In this document: one piece after another, positions 44,187 to 52,697 of the stretch
Layout: every line of letters begins with the position of its first letter
How positions within the stretch are numbered: position 1 is the first letter of the stretch
Source of the DNA: Chitinophagales bacterium
Lineage (GTDB): Bacteria > Bacteroidota > Bacteroidia > Chitinophagales > UBA10324
Direction of reading: 5' to 3'
Length of the DNA: 64,000 bases
Assembly (NCBI GenBank): GCA_019694975.1
Contig: JAIBAY010000009.1
Span: forward strand, 1 to 64,000
Program-made: the position numbers and the translations under genes
The notes under the pieces: generated by a model
Database searches by the model: none
What the model was told of the DNA's origin: nothing
Seen by the model: the letters and a program-made list of their open reading frames with translations, nothing else

Positions 44187-45782
44187 ATGACCAGGATGTT
44201 GAGGCAATTACTCTGCGGAATTGTATTTGTTGCCGGACAGTTTTTGTCGCCGGTGGCTGATGCCCAATGTCCGATCGGCCTTGAACTCTCCACGGAAAGT
44301 ATTGTCGTAAACGGTGATTTCAGCGCGGGTAATACAGGGTTTATTTCTGATCATAATTATTGTTCCACGCCGGGTTGTCTTTTCACGGAGGGACGTTATA
44401 CCGTAGATACTGACCCTTCAGTTTATCAGTCGGCTTTTACCGGTGCAGATCACACTACCGGAACAGGGAATTTTCTGATAGTCAACGGTGCCACCACCGC
44501 TGCTTCATCTACATGGTGCCAGACGATTCCGGTAGATCCCAACTCATTTTACAGGATAAGTTACTGGCTTACTTCGTTGGTTGCCCAAAGTCCTGCTTCT
44601 TTACAGGTAACCTTGAACGGCTTTCCTTTTTTTGGTCCTACGAGTGCGCCCGCAAGTATTAATCAGTGGATTAATTTTTCGCAGACATGGACCTCTGGAT
44701 TGAATACCTCCGTTACTATGTGTCTCGTGAATGGTAACAATAACGGTACAGGCAATGATTTTGGCATCGATGACATCACTGTCATGAAATGTGAGTGCGC
44801 GCTGTCGATTGATGCGGGAACAGGCGGAGCGGTTTGCTATGGCGATTCAGTATTGTTAACGGGCACCGGTGCAACAAGCTACTACTGGACGCCCACCAAC
44901 AGCCTCAGTTGTTTTACCTGCGACAATCCGTTTGCCATGCCGGATGCGACAACAACCTATACAGTAACAGCAAATGGCCCCGGAGGATGCGTGGCAACGG
45001 ACACCGTTACCGTGATTATCCACCCTCCGATAGACATGATGGTGCCGGATGATACAACAGTATGTTTTGGTGAGCCGGTTCAGTTATATGCAGAAGGTGC
45101 TGTCTCTTATCAATGGTCTCCTGCATCAGGATTGTCTGATGCTTCGATTGCCGCTCCTGTAAGTACACCGGATGCTTCCATCACCTATCAGTTATCTGCA
45201 ACCGATCAGTTTAATTGCCCGCAATATGATTCGATTCATATTACAGTATGGCCATTCACCGGCCCGGTGATAGCGAGTAATGACACCACTGTTTGCCTGG
45301 GTGAAGCGGTATTGCTCGTAGTAAATCAACTTGCCGGCATCACCTGGATGCCCGGTGATTTTTTAAGTTGTACGGCATGCAGTCAGCCATTGTGTTTTCC
45401 GGATACCAGCATTGTTTACATTGTTACAGTAACGGACAATAATGATTGTCTTGCAGGAGCTGACACCGTGATGATTACAGTGGATGACAGCTGCAATATC
45501 TTCATCCCGCCGGCGATGGAACTACCAACAGCGTTTTCGCCGAATGGCGATGGAAAAAATGATGTGCTGCGTGTACTTGGCAGTGGAGTTGTTTCAGTGG
45601 AATTCACCATTTATAACCGATGGGGTGAGCAGCTGTTTAAAAGCAATAACCAACAGGATGGCTGGGATGGTACTTACAATGGAAAGAAACAGGAAACCGG
45701 TGTTTATGTCTGGCAGCTGCATGGCAAGCTTACCGACGGTACAGTAGTGAATAAAAGCGGCAATGTAACCCTGGTAAGGTAA
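44187..45782 (+). CDS. Secreted protein with gliding-motility-associated (type B) C-terminal domain
   Basis: 531 residues. A signal peptide (about 1-27, VADAQ) leads into a carbohydrate-binding-like beta-sandwich (about 35-205; NGDFSAGNTGF... SFYRISYWLTSL ... GIDDITVMKCEC). Three Ig-like repeats of about 80 residues follow, with the pattern 'D...C.GE.V.L...GA..Y.W.P' (GDSVLLTGTGATSYYW, GEPVQLYAEGAVSYQW, GEAVLLVVNQLAGITW). A CHU_C type B sorting domain closes the protein (LPTAFSPNGDGKND, YNRWGEQLF, GVYVWQLHG, GNVTLVR). Exported by T9SS; probably a surface adhesin binding glycans through the N-terminal domain. ATG at 44187 or 44196 may be the start. Confidence 0.88.
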   Translation: MTRMLRQLLCGIVFVAGQFLSPVADAQCPIGLELSTESIVVNGDFSAGNTGFISDHNYCSTPGCLFTEGRYTVDTDPSVYQSAFTGADHTTGTGNFLIVNGATTAASSTWCQTIPVDPNSFYRISYWLTSLVAQSPASLQVTLNGFPFFGPTSAPASINQWINFSQTWTSGLNTSVTMCLVNGNNNGTGNDFGIDDITVMKCECALSIDAGTGGAVCYGDSVLLTGTGATSYYWTPTNSLSCFTCDNPFAMPDATTTYTVTANGPGGCVATDTVTVIIHPPIDMMVPDDTTVCFGEPVQLYAEGAVSYQWSPASGLSDASIAAPVSTPDASITYQLSATDQFNCPQYDSIHITVWPFTGPVIASNDTTVCLGEAVLLVVNQLAGITWMPGDFLSCTACSQPLCFPDTSIVYIVTVTDNNDCLAGADTVMITVDDSCNIFIPPAMELPTAFSPNGDGKNDVLRVLGSGVVSVEFTIYNRWGEQLFKSNNQQDGWDGTYNGKKQETGVYVWQLHGKLTDGTVVNKSGNVTLVR

Positions 45783-45801
45783 TCGCTGTGTCCGACCGGA
45801 T

Positions 45802-45850
45802 GGAGGCAAATCAGCCGTTGCCTGAATGTAATATTGACTATTTTGCCTCC
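45802..45850. repeat. 9-base inverted repeat before the flippase gene
   Basis: GGAGGCAAA at 45802-45810 and its exact complement TTTGCCTCC at 45842-45850 are separated by 31 bases. The pair lies 28 bases before the flippase ATG and overlaps the likely promoter region (TATTTTGC). Confidence 0.5.
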
Positions 45851-45878
45851 TTCAAAAAATAATCCTTCACAACGCTGA

Positions 45879-47213
45879 ATGGATTCTATTCTGAAATCTG
45901 TTTCTGTTAAAAATGTACGTGAATGGTTAACCGGCCGTCATGCGCGGGAACTATTGCTCGTCTTCAGCCTGCAAGCTGCTTCTCTGATCGCTTCTTTACT
46001 GCTCAGCCTGCTCATCACCAATATGCTGGGTGCAGCGGCCTATGGCATATTCAGCTATGGTTTTTCATGGGTGAACCTGTTGGCGGTCTTCAGTTGCATG
46101 GGCTTTGAGCAGCTTGCCCTGAAAGAATTACCAGCCTATCGTGTTCAGGGAAAAAGTGAACTGATACGCGGCTACTTTCAATATGCCACGCGCAGGATAA
46201 TCATTGTGTCAACAGTTGTTTCCATCCTGTTTTTTTTGCTGTCTTATTTTCTTCATCAGCCCGGTGATGAAATGCTGCGCACGGGCCTCTGGCTGGCACT
46301 TACTGCATTGCCTTTAACAGCCATGCTCAATCTCAGGTTTTCCTGGCTGCGGAGTTTTCAGTTTAACACACTCAGCCAGTTTCCTGATAAGTTATTGAGA
46401 CCCGTATTATTGCTGATATTGATAGGAACCGGGTTTTTATTTTTCAGTGAATACATCAATGCATTTGTCCTGATTGTAATGAGTGTAGCGAGTATATTGG
46501 TCGCGCTGCTTGCGGGTGAATATTTCGTGAGGCGGAAAGTACTGCAGGCCGTTTCAACTGCCACACCTTTATTTGACAAAGCAAATTGGAACAGGATTGC
46601 ATTGTCACTGTTTATGGTCAATGGAATTTATTATTACCTCTCACAAGTGCAACTGTTGATATTAGGATCATTCCGCGGTGCTTCGGAAGCGGGCGTTTAT
46701 GCCATTGCCGCTAGGCTCTCCGACCTGGAAGGATATATGCTCTTTGCGTTGAATGTGGTGATGGCGCCGTTAATTTCAAAGCTGTTTGCTGAAGGGAAGA
46801 AGGCAGAGTTGCAATCGGTGATGACAAGGAGCTTGTGGTTTGGCTTGTTGTTTTCCCTTCCATTGATTTTTTGTTTCCTGTTTTTCCCCGTATTTTTTCT
46901 CAGTCTCTTTGGAGATGAGTTTGGCGATGGCAGCCTGGTGTTAGTCTTGCTAACCATTTCACAGGTTGTAAACTTTGCCACCGGATCAGTCGGTTACCTG
47001 TTAACCATGACAGGCCATCAGAAAACAGCTATTCAACTGCTGCTGTTGTGTGCATTGTTAACCACACTGTTATGTTTCCTGCTTGTTCCAGTATGGGGAA
47101 AGGAGGGTGCTGCCATCGCGGCGGCGGTGAATAATATAGTGTTGAATATCGCCATGTCCATCGCCGTATTTCGTAAAACCGGAATCAATTCAACATTGTT
47201 TCGAATACGATGA
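45879..47213 (+). CDS. Polysaccharide/oligosaccharide flippase (Wzx-like, MVF superfamily)
   Basis: 444 residues with about twelve to fourteen membrane helices and the family opening LLSLLITNMLGAAAYGIFSYGFSW. It moves lipid-linked oligosaccharide across the inner membrane during surface polysaccharide export. Its last codons overlap the sulfotransferase start by four bases (ATGA), so the pair is one operon. No polymerase or length-control gene is next to it. Confidence 0.87.
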   Translation: MDSILKSVSVKNVREWLTGRHARELLLVFSLQAASLIASLLLSLLITNMLGAAAYGIFSYGFSWVNLLAVFSCMGFEQLALKELPAYRVQGKSELIRGYFQYATRRIIIVSTVVSILFFLLSYFLHQPGDEMLRTGLWLALTALPLTAMLNLRFSWLRSFQFNTLSQFPDKLLRPVLLLILIGTGFLFFSEYINAFVLIVMSVASILVALLAGEYFVRRKVLQAVSTATPLFDKANWNRIALSLFMVNGIYYYLSQVQLLILGSFRGASEAGVYAIAARLSDLEGYMLFALNVVMAPLISKLFAEGKKAELQSVMTRSLWFGLLFSLPLIFCFLFFPVFFLSLFGDEFGDGSLVLVLLTISQVVNFATGSVGYLLTMTGHQKTAIQLLLLCALLTTLLCFLLVPVWGKEGAAIAAAVNNIVLNIAMSIAVFRKTGINSTLFRIR

Positions 47214-48121
47214 ACGCCGGAGTGAAGCCAGGATTTTTTATAGTCGGTGCGCCGAAGAGCGGAACTACCTCGCTGTATGAATATCTAAAGCAACATCCGC
47301 AGGTTTACCTGCCGCGCATTAAGGAACTGAATTTCTTTTGTACTGATCTTCATTTCAGGTATCCATTGCTGGATGAGCAACAGTTTCTCGCTTATTACAG
47401 GGATTATAAAAATGAGCAAGCCATCGGCGAAGTTTCTGTCTGGAATCTCTTTTCCAGTGATGCGGCGCAGCATATTTTTCGATTCAACCCTGATGCAAAG
47501 ATTATTATCCTTTTGCGGAATCCGGCAGATATGATGTATGCACTCCACAGCAATCATGTTTTTAATGATAATGAGATTATTGCCGATTTTGAAGAGGCGT
47601 TGCATGCCATACCGGACCGCAAGCAGGGATTGAGGATCTCGGCCTCTATCAAATGTCCGGTAGAAGGATTATACTATTATGATGTTGCAGCCTATGCCAC
47701 TCAGGTGCAGCGTTACCTGGAGATATTTGGGAAGGAGAAGGTAAAGGTTATCCTGTTTGATGATCTTGTGGCGGATACTAAAAGGACGTATGCCGGACTT
47801 CTTCAGTTCATTGAAGTGGAGGAGATCATGCCGGCCACTTTCACGCAATTCAACAGGAACAAGACGACACGAAGCAACCTGTTGAAACGGCTGACAGTAC
47901 ATACACCACGAATATTAAGGAGGGCGGGCAAATGGTTATTCCCGCATCAGTCGGTGCGCCGTGACCGGCTTATGTACTGGCTGTGGAAGATTAACAGCAA
48001 GGAATTAAAACGACCATCAATGAATCCTGCATTACGCAAACTGATCAGCTCAAAAATGAAAGAAGAGATTAACGCTTTGGAGGAGTTGCTTGGGCGGGAC
48101 CTCTCTCACTGGCGCGCCTGA
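47210..48121 (+). CDS. Sulfotransferase domain protein
   Basis: 303 residues. The 5'-phosphosulfate loop is FFIVGAPKSGTTSLYEYL (about 8-25) and the 3'-phosphate site is IILLRNPADMMYALHSNH (about 98-115). It uses PAPS to sulfate a hydroxyl of a carbohydrate, here most likely the surface glycan, in the cytoplasm. Coupled to the flippase by an ATGA overlap. The 3' end overlaps the convergent glycosyltransferase by 16 bases. Confidence 0.88.
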   Translation: MNAGVKPGFFIVGAPKSGTTSLYEYLKQHPQVYLPRIKELNFFCTDLHFRYPLLDEQQFLAYYRDYKNEQAIGEVSVWNLFSSDAAQHIFRFNPDAKIIILLRNPADMMYALHSNHVFNDNEIIADFEEALHAIPDRKQGLRISASIKCPVEGLYYYDVAAYATQVQRYLEIFGKEKVKVILFDDLVADTKRTYAGLLQFIEVEEIMPATFTQFNRNKTTRSNLLKRLTVHTPRILRRAGKWLFPHQSVRRDRLMYWLWKINSKELKRPSMNPALRKLISSKMKEEINALEELLGRDLSHWRA

Positions 48122-49278
48122 GCTATGACATGATCATAAAGTTGTATCAGATTGGCGCCCACCACTTCCGCCGAAAAATGCGCAGCAGCATACTGCTTTA
48201 ATTTAGCAGGATCATAGTTGGTGTATGCCCCATACATTTTTAGCATGGCTGCCGACAGTTGTTCCGGGGCATTGATGTCAATCAGCATACCGGTTTCTTC
48301 GGTGATGAATTCCTCCGGTCCGCCACAACGGGTAGTAACCACCGGCTTGCCACAGGCGAGCGCTTCCGCTGCAGCCATCGAAAATGTTTCAGATATGCTG
48401 TTCACCACCAGGAAGGCACACTCATTCAGCAAGGCATATACCTCGCTGTTGGAAAGATAATCATGAAAGAAAATTTTTTTGTTGAGCAATCCGGATGCTA
48501 TCGCGGCGTCATACAATGACTGATCAGTCACAGGCCGGACGATATTCAGCCGGGCCTTCGGCATCTTTTCATGTATGCCGGCAAAGGTGTGGATCAGCCC
48601 GTTGATGTTTTTCCGGCCGTCGGTAAGCCCTCCAATGGCTATGATGCTTATCAGATCTGATGGCGCATGACTTACCGGAGTGGCTTCGTGTACAAAAACA
48701 ACATTGGGAATAATCCTGTAATTACCATGAAGGCCAAAGGCAATCATGGCTTCTTTCAGCGTATTGGAGACGGCCGTAATAATCGTTGCCTGCCGGGCGG
48801 CATACTGAGCAAACCATTTCATCGGAGGAAGCAACACAGGCAGGTCATGCACAAAATGACTGGAGTGTTCGGTGATCAGGAATGGGATACCATATTTAAA
48901 GCGAAGGTAAAATGCCAGCAATACAGGGCGTGTGAAAATATGCACATGATTGACATCGGGCAGGCCAAACATTTTTCGTGTTTTCAACCAACCGATACGA
49001 GTGGCTCTTATATAACGGAAGAACTTGATGATACGGCCGTTGATTTTAGTTGAGACATCATTATTCCGATACCATACACGGATAACCTTGTATCCATGTT
49101 CGGTGGATACTTCAGATGCGTATGATTTGTCACTCATAGCCGGATCAGCGCCGACATATAATACGGCAAGGTCGGCATAGATGGCCACGGCACGTGCATG
49201 ATTCTCAATAAAATTTCCATCGAGTTTATCGACCCTGTTGGGATACCACCTGGTGATAAATAAAATTTTTTTCCGCAT
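48106..49278 (-). CDS. Glycosyltransferase family 4
   Basis: 390 residues from the ATG at 49278; GTG at 49284 would add two residues and is possible. GT-B fold. The N-terminal half has FITRWYPNRVDKLDGNFIENHA. The C-terminal nucleotide-sugar site is the EX7E-type motif SETFSMAAAEALACGKPVVTT. It transfers a sugar from an NDP-sugar to a growing lipid-linked glycan at the inner membrane. It lies five bases after the copper ATPase stop on the same strand and is convergent with the sulfotransferase, so its own expression probably depends on the ATPase transcript. Confidence 0.92.
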   Translation of the reverse strand: MRKKILFITRWYPNRVDKLDGNFIENHARAVAIYADLAVLYVGADPAMSDKSYASEVSTEHGYKVIRVWYRNNDVSTKINGRIIKFFRYIRATRIGWLKTRKMFGLPDVNHVHIFTRPVLLAFYLRFKYGIPFLITEHSSHFVHDLPVLLPPMKWFAQYAARQATIITAVSNTLKEAMIAFGLHGNYRIIPNVVFVHEATPVSHAPSDLISIIAIGGLTDGRKNINGLIHTFAGIHEKMPKARLNIVRPVTDQSLYDAAIASGLLNKKIFFHDYLSNSEVYALLNECAFLVVNSISETFSMAAAEALACGKPVVTTRCGGPEEFITEETGMLIDINAPEQLSAAMLKMYGAYTNYDPAKLKQYAAAHFSAEVVGANLIQLYDHVIAQARQ

Positions 49279-49283
49279 CGGCA

Positions 49284-51422
49284 CTAAGATAATTTTTTTG
49301 CGCGCAAGCGGAGTGAGTTACCGATTACCATTACATCGGAGAAAGCCATGGAGGCGGCACCCACAACAGGACGCAGCCAGCCAAATGCGGCAATCGGGAT
49401 AGCTATGATGTTGTAACAGAAAGCCCAGAATAAATTCTGTCGAATGGTGAGTAATGTATGCCTGCTGATACGGAATGCTTCGGGCAGCAGCCGCAGATCG
49501 TTGTGCAGCAGGATGATCTGTGCTGCATCCACGGCAATCTGCGTTGCGCCACTCAGCGAAATGCCAATGCTGGCAGCGGTAAGTGCAGGTGCATCATTAA
49601 TGCCATCACCTACCATGGCAACGGCCGAATTCTTCATCAGGCCGTGAATGATTTGCAGCTTTTGTTCCGGGTTTTTTTCAGCATGGAATTCATCAATTCC
49701 CAACTGTGCGGCAATGGCATTACAGGCAGCCTGCCGGTCACCGCTGAGCATTACTGATTTTATGCCTTTCTCCTTCAGGTATTGCAATGCGGCTTTCGCT
49801 TCTTCCCGTACTTCATCCCTTATATCCACCATGCCTGCCAGCTGATTGTTCTTCAGCACATATACGTTAAAGCTGTCATCATTCGTTAGTCCGGCAGCAA
49901 CCTGGTAAGATCCTGCTTCATAATAGTTGCCCGCTTCATCGTATCCTGAAACAGACAATCCTTTTTTTTCGCTTATCCTGTACAATGGGAAAAATGATGC
50001 CTGCTGCAATTCTTTGGTTATGCTCATGGCGATGGGGTGCGATGAAAATTTCTCCACGCTCAGCAGAATGCTCTTTAATTCTTCTTCTTCTGTTGTGCCG
50101 TGACTCCGCATCCGGTTGATTTTAAATTTCCCGGTGGTCAGTGTTCCGGTTTTGTCAAACACCACTGTTTGAATACCTGCCAGCGTTTCGAGTGACTGCG
50201 CGCCTTTTATCAGGATGCCTTTTTTTGCGGCCCGGCCAATGCCTACCATTACTGCTGTTGGGGTAGCGAGACCCATGGCACATGGACAGGAAATCACCAA
50301 TACGCCAATGCTGCTCATCAGGCTATGCTGAAAAGGAAGGTGGAAAAGAAAATAACCTGTTACAAATGTTACCACGGAAATCATGAATACTGCAGGTACG
50401 AAAATGGCGGTGATCCGGTCGGCGAGCCGTTGAATGCGGGGCTTGTTCCGTTGTGCATCGTTTACCAGCTCAATGATGCGGGCGAGCACTGTTTGCTTAC
50501 CGACTGCCATCACTTTCATCTTAAGAGAACCTTCGCTGAGTACGGTACCTGTGATAAGTTCATCGCCGGGTTGCTTGGGTACCGGAATGCTCTCACCGGT
50601 AATCATTGCTTCATCGACCCAGCCTTCTCCCCATGCAACGCTACCATCGGCCGGAATCCTGTCGCCTGAATTGATCAGTACGTAGTCATCAGTTTTGATA
50701 TCATGCAGGTCAACTTCGGAAATCACCTCGAAAGCCTGGATTCCGTAAAAGTCAATGCGTTTGGCTTTATGCGGCTGAAGTTTGCCCAGTTCGGTTACTG
50801 CTGACCGTGTTCTTTGCACAGATCGTTTTTCTATGAGGTTGCCCAGCAATACCAGTGTTATGATAGATGCGGCAGTTTCAAAGAATAAATAGTTGGCATC
50901 CTGATAGACAAACAATCCGATGACACTATATAGGAAAGCAGCCGTGCTGCCAACAAAAATGAGTACATCCATATTGGGAACACCTTCGCGAAGGGAACCC
51001 CATGCACTTCTTCCGAAATGAAGGAAGCCAATCAACATGACCGGCATGCACAACAGCAGTTGTACAACAGGCTGGTGCAGCAATGGCCAGGGCAAAACCA
51101 TGTGCAGCAGTAATGGGAAAGTAAAGGCGAGGGCGCAATAGAATTTCGTTTCCAGGGATTTCAGCCAATCCGGTAGTATGGAAATACTACCAGATCCGGC
51201 TGCCTTATGCACGTGATAGCCCAAGCCTTCGATGCCTCTTGAAATATCTTCGGCATTATAGGTTGCGTCGGCACTGAATTTTACGGCTCCGGAAGCGAAG
51301 TCAACAAATATTTCTTTCATGCCGCGTTTCTGCAGGAATTTTGTAACCGTCATGGCACAACTGGAACAAGTCATACCCTCCACCTGCATCATTACTTCAA
51401 GCTCGTTATCGACAGATTCCAT
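49284..51422 (-). CDS. Heavy-metal P-type ATPase (copper type, CopA-like)
   Basis: 712 residues. One N-terminal metal-binding domain with MTCSSC (17-22) is followed by eight predicted membrane helices. TGES (275-278), CPC (379-381), phosphorylated D423 in DKTGTLT, SHP (461-463) and the hinge GDGIND all are present. The seventh helix has YN (670-671). In the eighth helix the usual copper-ATPase MxxSS reads MAFSD (692-696), with Asp at the second Ser. It should pump monovalent copper out of the cytoplasm. No metalloregulator or chaperone gene is adjacent. The glycosyltransferase follows directly downstream. Confidence 0.93.
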   Translation of the reverse strand: MESVDNELEVMMQVEGMTCSSCAMTVTKFLQKRGMKEIFVDFASGAVKFSADATYNAEDISRGIEGLGYHVHKAAGSGSISILPDWLKSLETKFYCALAFTFPLLLHMVLPWPLLHQPVVQLLLCMPVMLIGFLHFGRSAWGSLREGVPNMDVLIFVGSTAAFLYSVIGLFVYQDANYLFFETAASIITLVLLGNLIEKRSVQRTRSAVTELGKLQPHKAKRIDFYGIQAFEVISEVDLHDIKTDDYVLINSGDRIPADGSVAWGEGWVDEAMITGESIPVPKQPGDELITGTVLSEGSLKMKVMAVGKQTVLARIIELVNDAQRNKPRIQRLADRITAIFVPAVFMISVVTFVTGYFLFHLPFQHSLMSSIGVLVISCPCAMGLATPTAVMVGIGRAAKKGILIKGAQSLETLAGIQTVVFDKTGTLTTGKFKINRMRSHGTTEEEELKSILLSVEKFSSHPIAMSITKELQQASFFPLYRISEKKGLSVSGYDEAGNYYEAGSYQVAAGLTNDDSFNVYVLKNNQLAGMVDIRDEVREEAKAALQYLKEKGIKSVMLSGDRQAACNAIAAQLGIDEFHAEKNPEQKLQIIHGLMKNSAVAMVGDGINDAPALTAASIGISLSGATQIAVDAAQIILLHNDLRLLPEAFRISRHTLLTIRQNLFWAFCYNIIAIPIAAFGWLRPVVGAASMAFSDVMVIGNSLRLRAKKLS

Positions 51423-51570
51423 AAGGTTTCATTTTCAGGATGCAGTACACCATTTGTTTCTCGTACGTATTCTTTTGTTAACAACCAATTATTTTTGCTT
51501 TCGTAAAATTACCCAATTTAGCCATTGCGAAACTTGTCCATTTTCCGATTACAAACCAAAAACCAATAAC

Positions 51571-52338
51571 ATGAAAACCGTAACAAAAAATTCCCGTCGT
51601 GAATTTATCAGGAAGGGAGCTTTAGCCGCAGCGGGCACTATGAGCTTGATCTCTCTCAACTGGCATTTATCTTCCGCCACTCCATTATTTGCAGATGAGT
51701 CGTTTCAACCGGCTGATGATGGCGCTTTCAGGCTTGCCCCGTTACCTTATGCATATGATGCCCTTGAGCCGTTCATTGACGCCCGCACGATGGAGATCCA
51801 TTACACGAAACATCACCAGGGTTACGTCGACAAATTAAATGCTGCTATAGAAAAGGCACCGGAGCTGAAGGGCAGATCGCTGGAAGCGTTGCTGACAGGA
51901 ATTGAAAAACTGCCCGATGGTTCAAGGTCTGCAATTCGTAACATGGGCGGCGGACACTGGAATCACACTTTCTTCTGGCAGGTGATCGGCCCTAAGTCTG
52001 ATGCTCTGCCAACCGGTAAATTGAAAGATGCAATGGTTGCCAAATGGGAAACCATGGATAAATTTAAAGAGGAATTCAGCAAAGCAGGCATGGGTGTCTT
52101 TGGTTCGGGATGGGTTTGGCTGATTGCCGGCAGCGACGGAAAGTTAGCGATCGTTACTACTCCGAATCAGGATAATACGCTCATGGATATTGTAAAAGAA
52201 AAGGGCAAACCAATATTCGGCATTGATGTCTGGGAACATGCTTATTACCTGAAGTACCAGAATAAACGTGCCGACTACCTGGCAGGTATCTGGAATGTAG
52301 TGAACTGGAAAAAAGTGTCAGAACTTTACGGCAGTTAG
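51571..52338 (+). CDS. Superoxide dismutase (Fe/Mn family) with Tat signal
   Basis: 255 residues from the ATG at 51571. An in-frame upstream ATG at 51319 is rejected because it would place 84 unrelated residues before the signal peptide. A twin-arginine signal NSRREFIRKGALAAAGTMSL (about 6-25) precedes the mature enzyme. Mature enzyme signatures are IHYTKHHQGYVDKLN, GGGHWNHTFFW and DVWEHAYYLKYQNKRADYL, which carry the metal ligands (two His, Asp, His). It converts superoxide to peroxide, and the Tat signal puts it outside the cytoplasm, already folded. Metal choice between Fe and Mn cannot be decided by eye. Divergent from the copper ATPase. Confidence 0.94.
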   Translation: MKTVTKNSRREFIRKGALAAAGTMSLISLNWHLSSATPLFADESFQPADDGAFRLAPLPYAYDALEPFIDARTMEIHYTKHHQGYVDKLNAAIEKAPELKGRSLEALLTGIEKLPDGSRSAIRNMGGGHWNHTFFWQVIGPKSDALPTGKLKDAMVAKWETMDKFKEEFSKAGMGVFGSGWVWLIAGSDGKLAIVTTPNQDNTLMDIVKEKGKPIFGIDVWEHAYYLKYQNKRADYLAGIWNVVNWKKVSELYGS

Positions 52339-52434
52339 ATTTGCTGAAGTATTAAAAACGTTAATGCACAAAGGGCGGGGAAATTAACGGTAGGTGCAAT
52401 CCATACCATTTGACCAACAATCTGACGCCTAAAA

Positions 52435-52465
52435 TCTGAACCTTTACCGATTTCATTTATATTTG
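52435..52465 (+). promoter_or_regulatory. Bacteroidetes-type promoter of tRNA-His
   Basis: TCTG at 52435-52438, a 19-base spacer and TATATTTG at 52458-52465, a perfect TAnnTTTG. The tRNA starts 12 bases after the box. Confidence 0.65.
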
Positions 52466-52476
52466 CAGCCTTATAC

Positions 52477-52551
52477 GGTGGTTGTAGCTCAGTTGGTTAG
52501 AGCATCAGTTTGTGGAGCTGAGGGTCGTGGGTTCGAGCCCCATCATCCACC
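52477..52551 (+). tRNA. tRNA-His (GTG)
   Basis: Full cloverleaf. Anticodon loop TTGTGGA gives GTG. An extra 5' G (52477) pairs with discriminator C (52551), the tRNA-His identity pair. The T-arm is GTGGG-TTCGAGC-CCCAT. The acceptor GTGGTTG/CATCCAC has a T-T mismatch at the fifth pair. CCA is not encoded. Confidence 0.95.
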
Positions 52552-52556
52552 CAAAA

Positions 52557-52589
52557 ATTAAAAGGCTGTCGGAAGACGGCCTTTTTTTT
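52557..52589 (+). terminator. Rho-independent terminator of tRNA-His
   Basis: AAGGCTGTC/GACGGCCTT stem with GGAA loop and one T-G wobble, A-run before and eight T after. Confidence 0.88.
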
Positions 52590-52697
52590 GAATAATCGGT
52601 ACGGTCTGCTTTGCAGTTAGTGTATCAGCTTGCATCTTCATAAAAATACAGCGAAGCGACAATCATCTTACAGTATAATTATCTTGTCGCTCTTTGT

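Noticed and set aside
51319-51570. N-terminal extension of the superoxide dismutase
   Set aside because: The Tat signal begins at the ATG at 51571; the extension overlaps the start of the divergent copper ATPase.
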